A DNA stretch of 60,589 nucleotides from an archaeon (GTDB taxonomy: Archaea; Asgardarchaeota; Heimdallarchaeia; Heimdallarchaeales; Kariarchaeaceae): the NCBI GenBank assembly GCA_024280435.1, contig JAJRQD010000214.1, forward strand, positions 1-60,589, written 5' to 3'. The notes beneath the pieces are model-generated. The model saw only the letters and a list, made by a program, of their open reading frames with translations. It made no database searches and was not told the DNA's origin. Of this stretch, positions 59,354-60,589 are shown in pieces. Positions within the stretch are counted from its first letter, which is position 1, and each line of letters opens with the position of its first letter. The position numbers and the translations under genes are program-made.

Positions 59354-59935
59354 ATGGTTGATGTACTGTCAACAGATGATAATTCAGTTCATTGTATTGA
59401 TCACAATACTGAACATCCAAATGGAACATATGTCATGAGAATTAAACTCACCAAAAGTAGGGATATTGTATTTGGAAGATTTAAAAAAGGTAAAATCATT
59501 CATCTTAAACGAGGTTACTATGTTTATATTGGATCAGCACTTGCCAAAAAAGGATCATCTGCATTGGGTAATAGATTGAGGAGACATACATCGAGATCAA
59601 ATGGAGATAAACCACATCAAATACAGAGTATTCTACTCGGCTTTTTTGATAATCTCGGTATTAAATACACAAATAAGCCCAGTCCAAAGAAACTATTCTG
59701 GAATATCGATCATCTATTGGATATGGAAGAGGCAGAGATCTCAGATATAATTTTCACACGGAACCCAACCCCACTAGAGAATTCATGGAGTGAATTTTTT
59801 GAGGGGTTAACTGATACATATATTTTTGAGAAAGGATTGGGAGCCAACGATGGTAAGGGACATACACATGTGCAATATTCCAGAATCTCAGATATACAAT
59901 GGAAAACGATACCATATCAGTTACCTGTGAATTAA
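59354..59935 (+). CDS. DUF123 (GIY-YIG-like) family protein
   Basis: GYYVYIGSA, GNRLRRH, WNIDHLL, GLGANDG DUF123 motifs. Confidence 0.85.
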   Translation: MVDVLSTDDNSVHCIDHNTEHPNGTYVMRIKLTKSRDIVFGRFKKGKIIHLKRGYYVYIGSALAKKGSSALGNRLRRHTSRSNGDKPHQIQSILLGFFDNLGIKYTNKPSPKKLFWNIDHLLDMEEAEISDIIFTRNPTPLENSWSEFFEGLTDTYIFEKGLGANDGKGHTHVQYSRISDIQWKTIPYQLPVN

Positions 59936-60495
59936 AAATTCATTATTTTATTTATAAGATCATCAAGATCTATATGACCATCATTCCAGTCAATCCGGAG
60001 AACACTCATACCACGAGCCCATTGATGTCTACCAAGATTGATCTCATCTATCAGATCATTGTATCCAGCCTTCAGTTTTTTGAGGTAAGAGAACATGGCA
60101 TCATCTTTCACCTCACCTGTGAAATCATCTGAAATATCCATCTCAGCCTTACGATCACGTTTGTTAATTCTAACCAATGCAGTCTCTGGTGATACATCAA
60201 GATATATCATAAGAGATGGAGCAATAAGTGAATTGGTGAATATCTCAAATGAACGCTCGTATGTTTGCCACTCCATCATAGAGATACTTCCCATTTCCAT
60301 CAGTAATTTACAGAATACCCTATCACCGGGTAGGCTACGATCCAAAATAGCCCCAAAATATTGTGTCTCAGAGTAAGCCTCCCAAGCTGCTAGTTTCTGA
60401 ATTGCAAACCTTTCGTTAAGTAGATGAAATTGCATTGGGAAATTCGCAGAGAATATAATGTGATAAAAGATTGAATAAACTTGTACATTTCCCAT
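59932..60495 (-). CDS. Deoxynucleoside kinase-like protein, N-terminally truncated (no P-loop)
   Basis: FPMQFHLLNERFAIQ, DRSLPGDRVFCKLL, PSLMIYLDVSPETALVRINKRDR; no GxxGxGKS; TAA in frame three codons upstream of the ATG. Confidence 0.75.
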   Translation of the reverse strand: MGNVQVYSIFYHIIFSANFPMQFHLLNERFAIQKLAAWEAYSETQYFGAILDRSLPGDRVFCKLLMEMGSISMMEWQTYERSFEIFTNSLIAPSLMIYLDVSPETALVRINKRDRKAEMDISDDFTGEVKDDAMFSYLKKLKAGYNDLIDEINLGRHQWARGMSVLRIDWNDGHIDLDDLINKIMNF

Positions 60496-60589
60496 GAAAA
60501 ATTAAACTGAAAAAATAATTGAACAAAAATCTCAAAATAAGAATATATTACAATATCATAGAAACAACATTTTACTATAAGTTAAAAAT

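Noticed and set aside
1-60589. CRISPR arrays, rRNA genes, prophage or plasmid modules
   Set aside because: No regularly spaced repeats, no conserved rRNA cores, no integrase/capsid/replication-initiator genes seen

Overview
AT-rich, gene-dense archaeal chromosome segment, very likely from an Asgard archaeon. I recognise an ESCRT-II Vps22/36-like (EAP30) protein, a Rab/Ras-like small GTPase, a longin-like protein, an STT3 oligosaccharyltransferase plus candidate ribophorin I-like and OST48-like accessory subunits, and a CTU1/NcsA thiolase plus a MoaD/Urm1-like protein. Around these sits an archaeal information-processing core: aIF2beta, NMD3, RIO1, Dim2/Pno1-like KH protein, Mre11/Rad50, HerA/NurA, GINS, MCM, Hel308-like helicase, MetRS and CTP synthase. 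There are two tRNA genes: a type II tRNA, probably Ser(CGA), and an intron-containing tRNA-Thr(UGU). There is one decayed TnpB-like insertion sequence. No CRISPR array, rRNA or prophage was seen. Points most worth following up: (1) a possible multi-subunit eukaryote-like OST set; (2) an acyl-CoA dehydrogenase split by exactly one in-frame TAG; (3) an LRR gene whose repeats continue upstream of any start codon and could be joined to the preceding ORF by one A in an A5 run; (4) a polytopic membrane protein with a C-terminal roadblock/longin-like domain; (5) a tandem of multi-PH-like membrane proteins; (6) a deoxynucleoside kinase-like ORF lacking its P-loop. All family calls come from reading motifs by eye; no database search was run.
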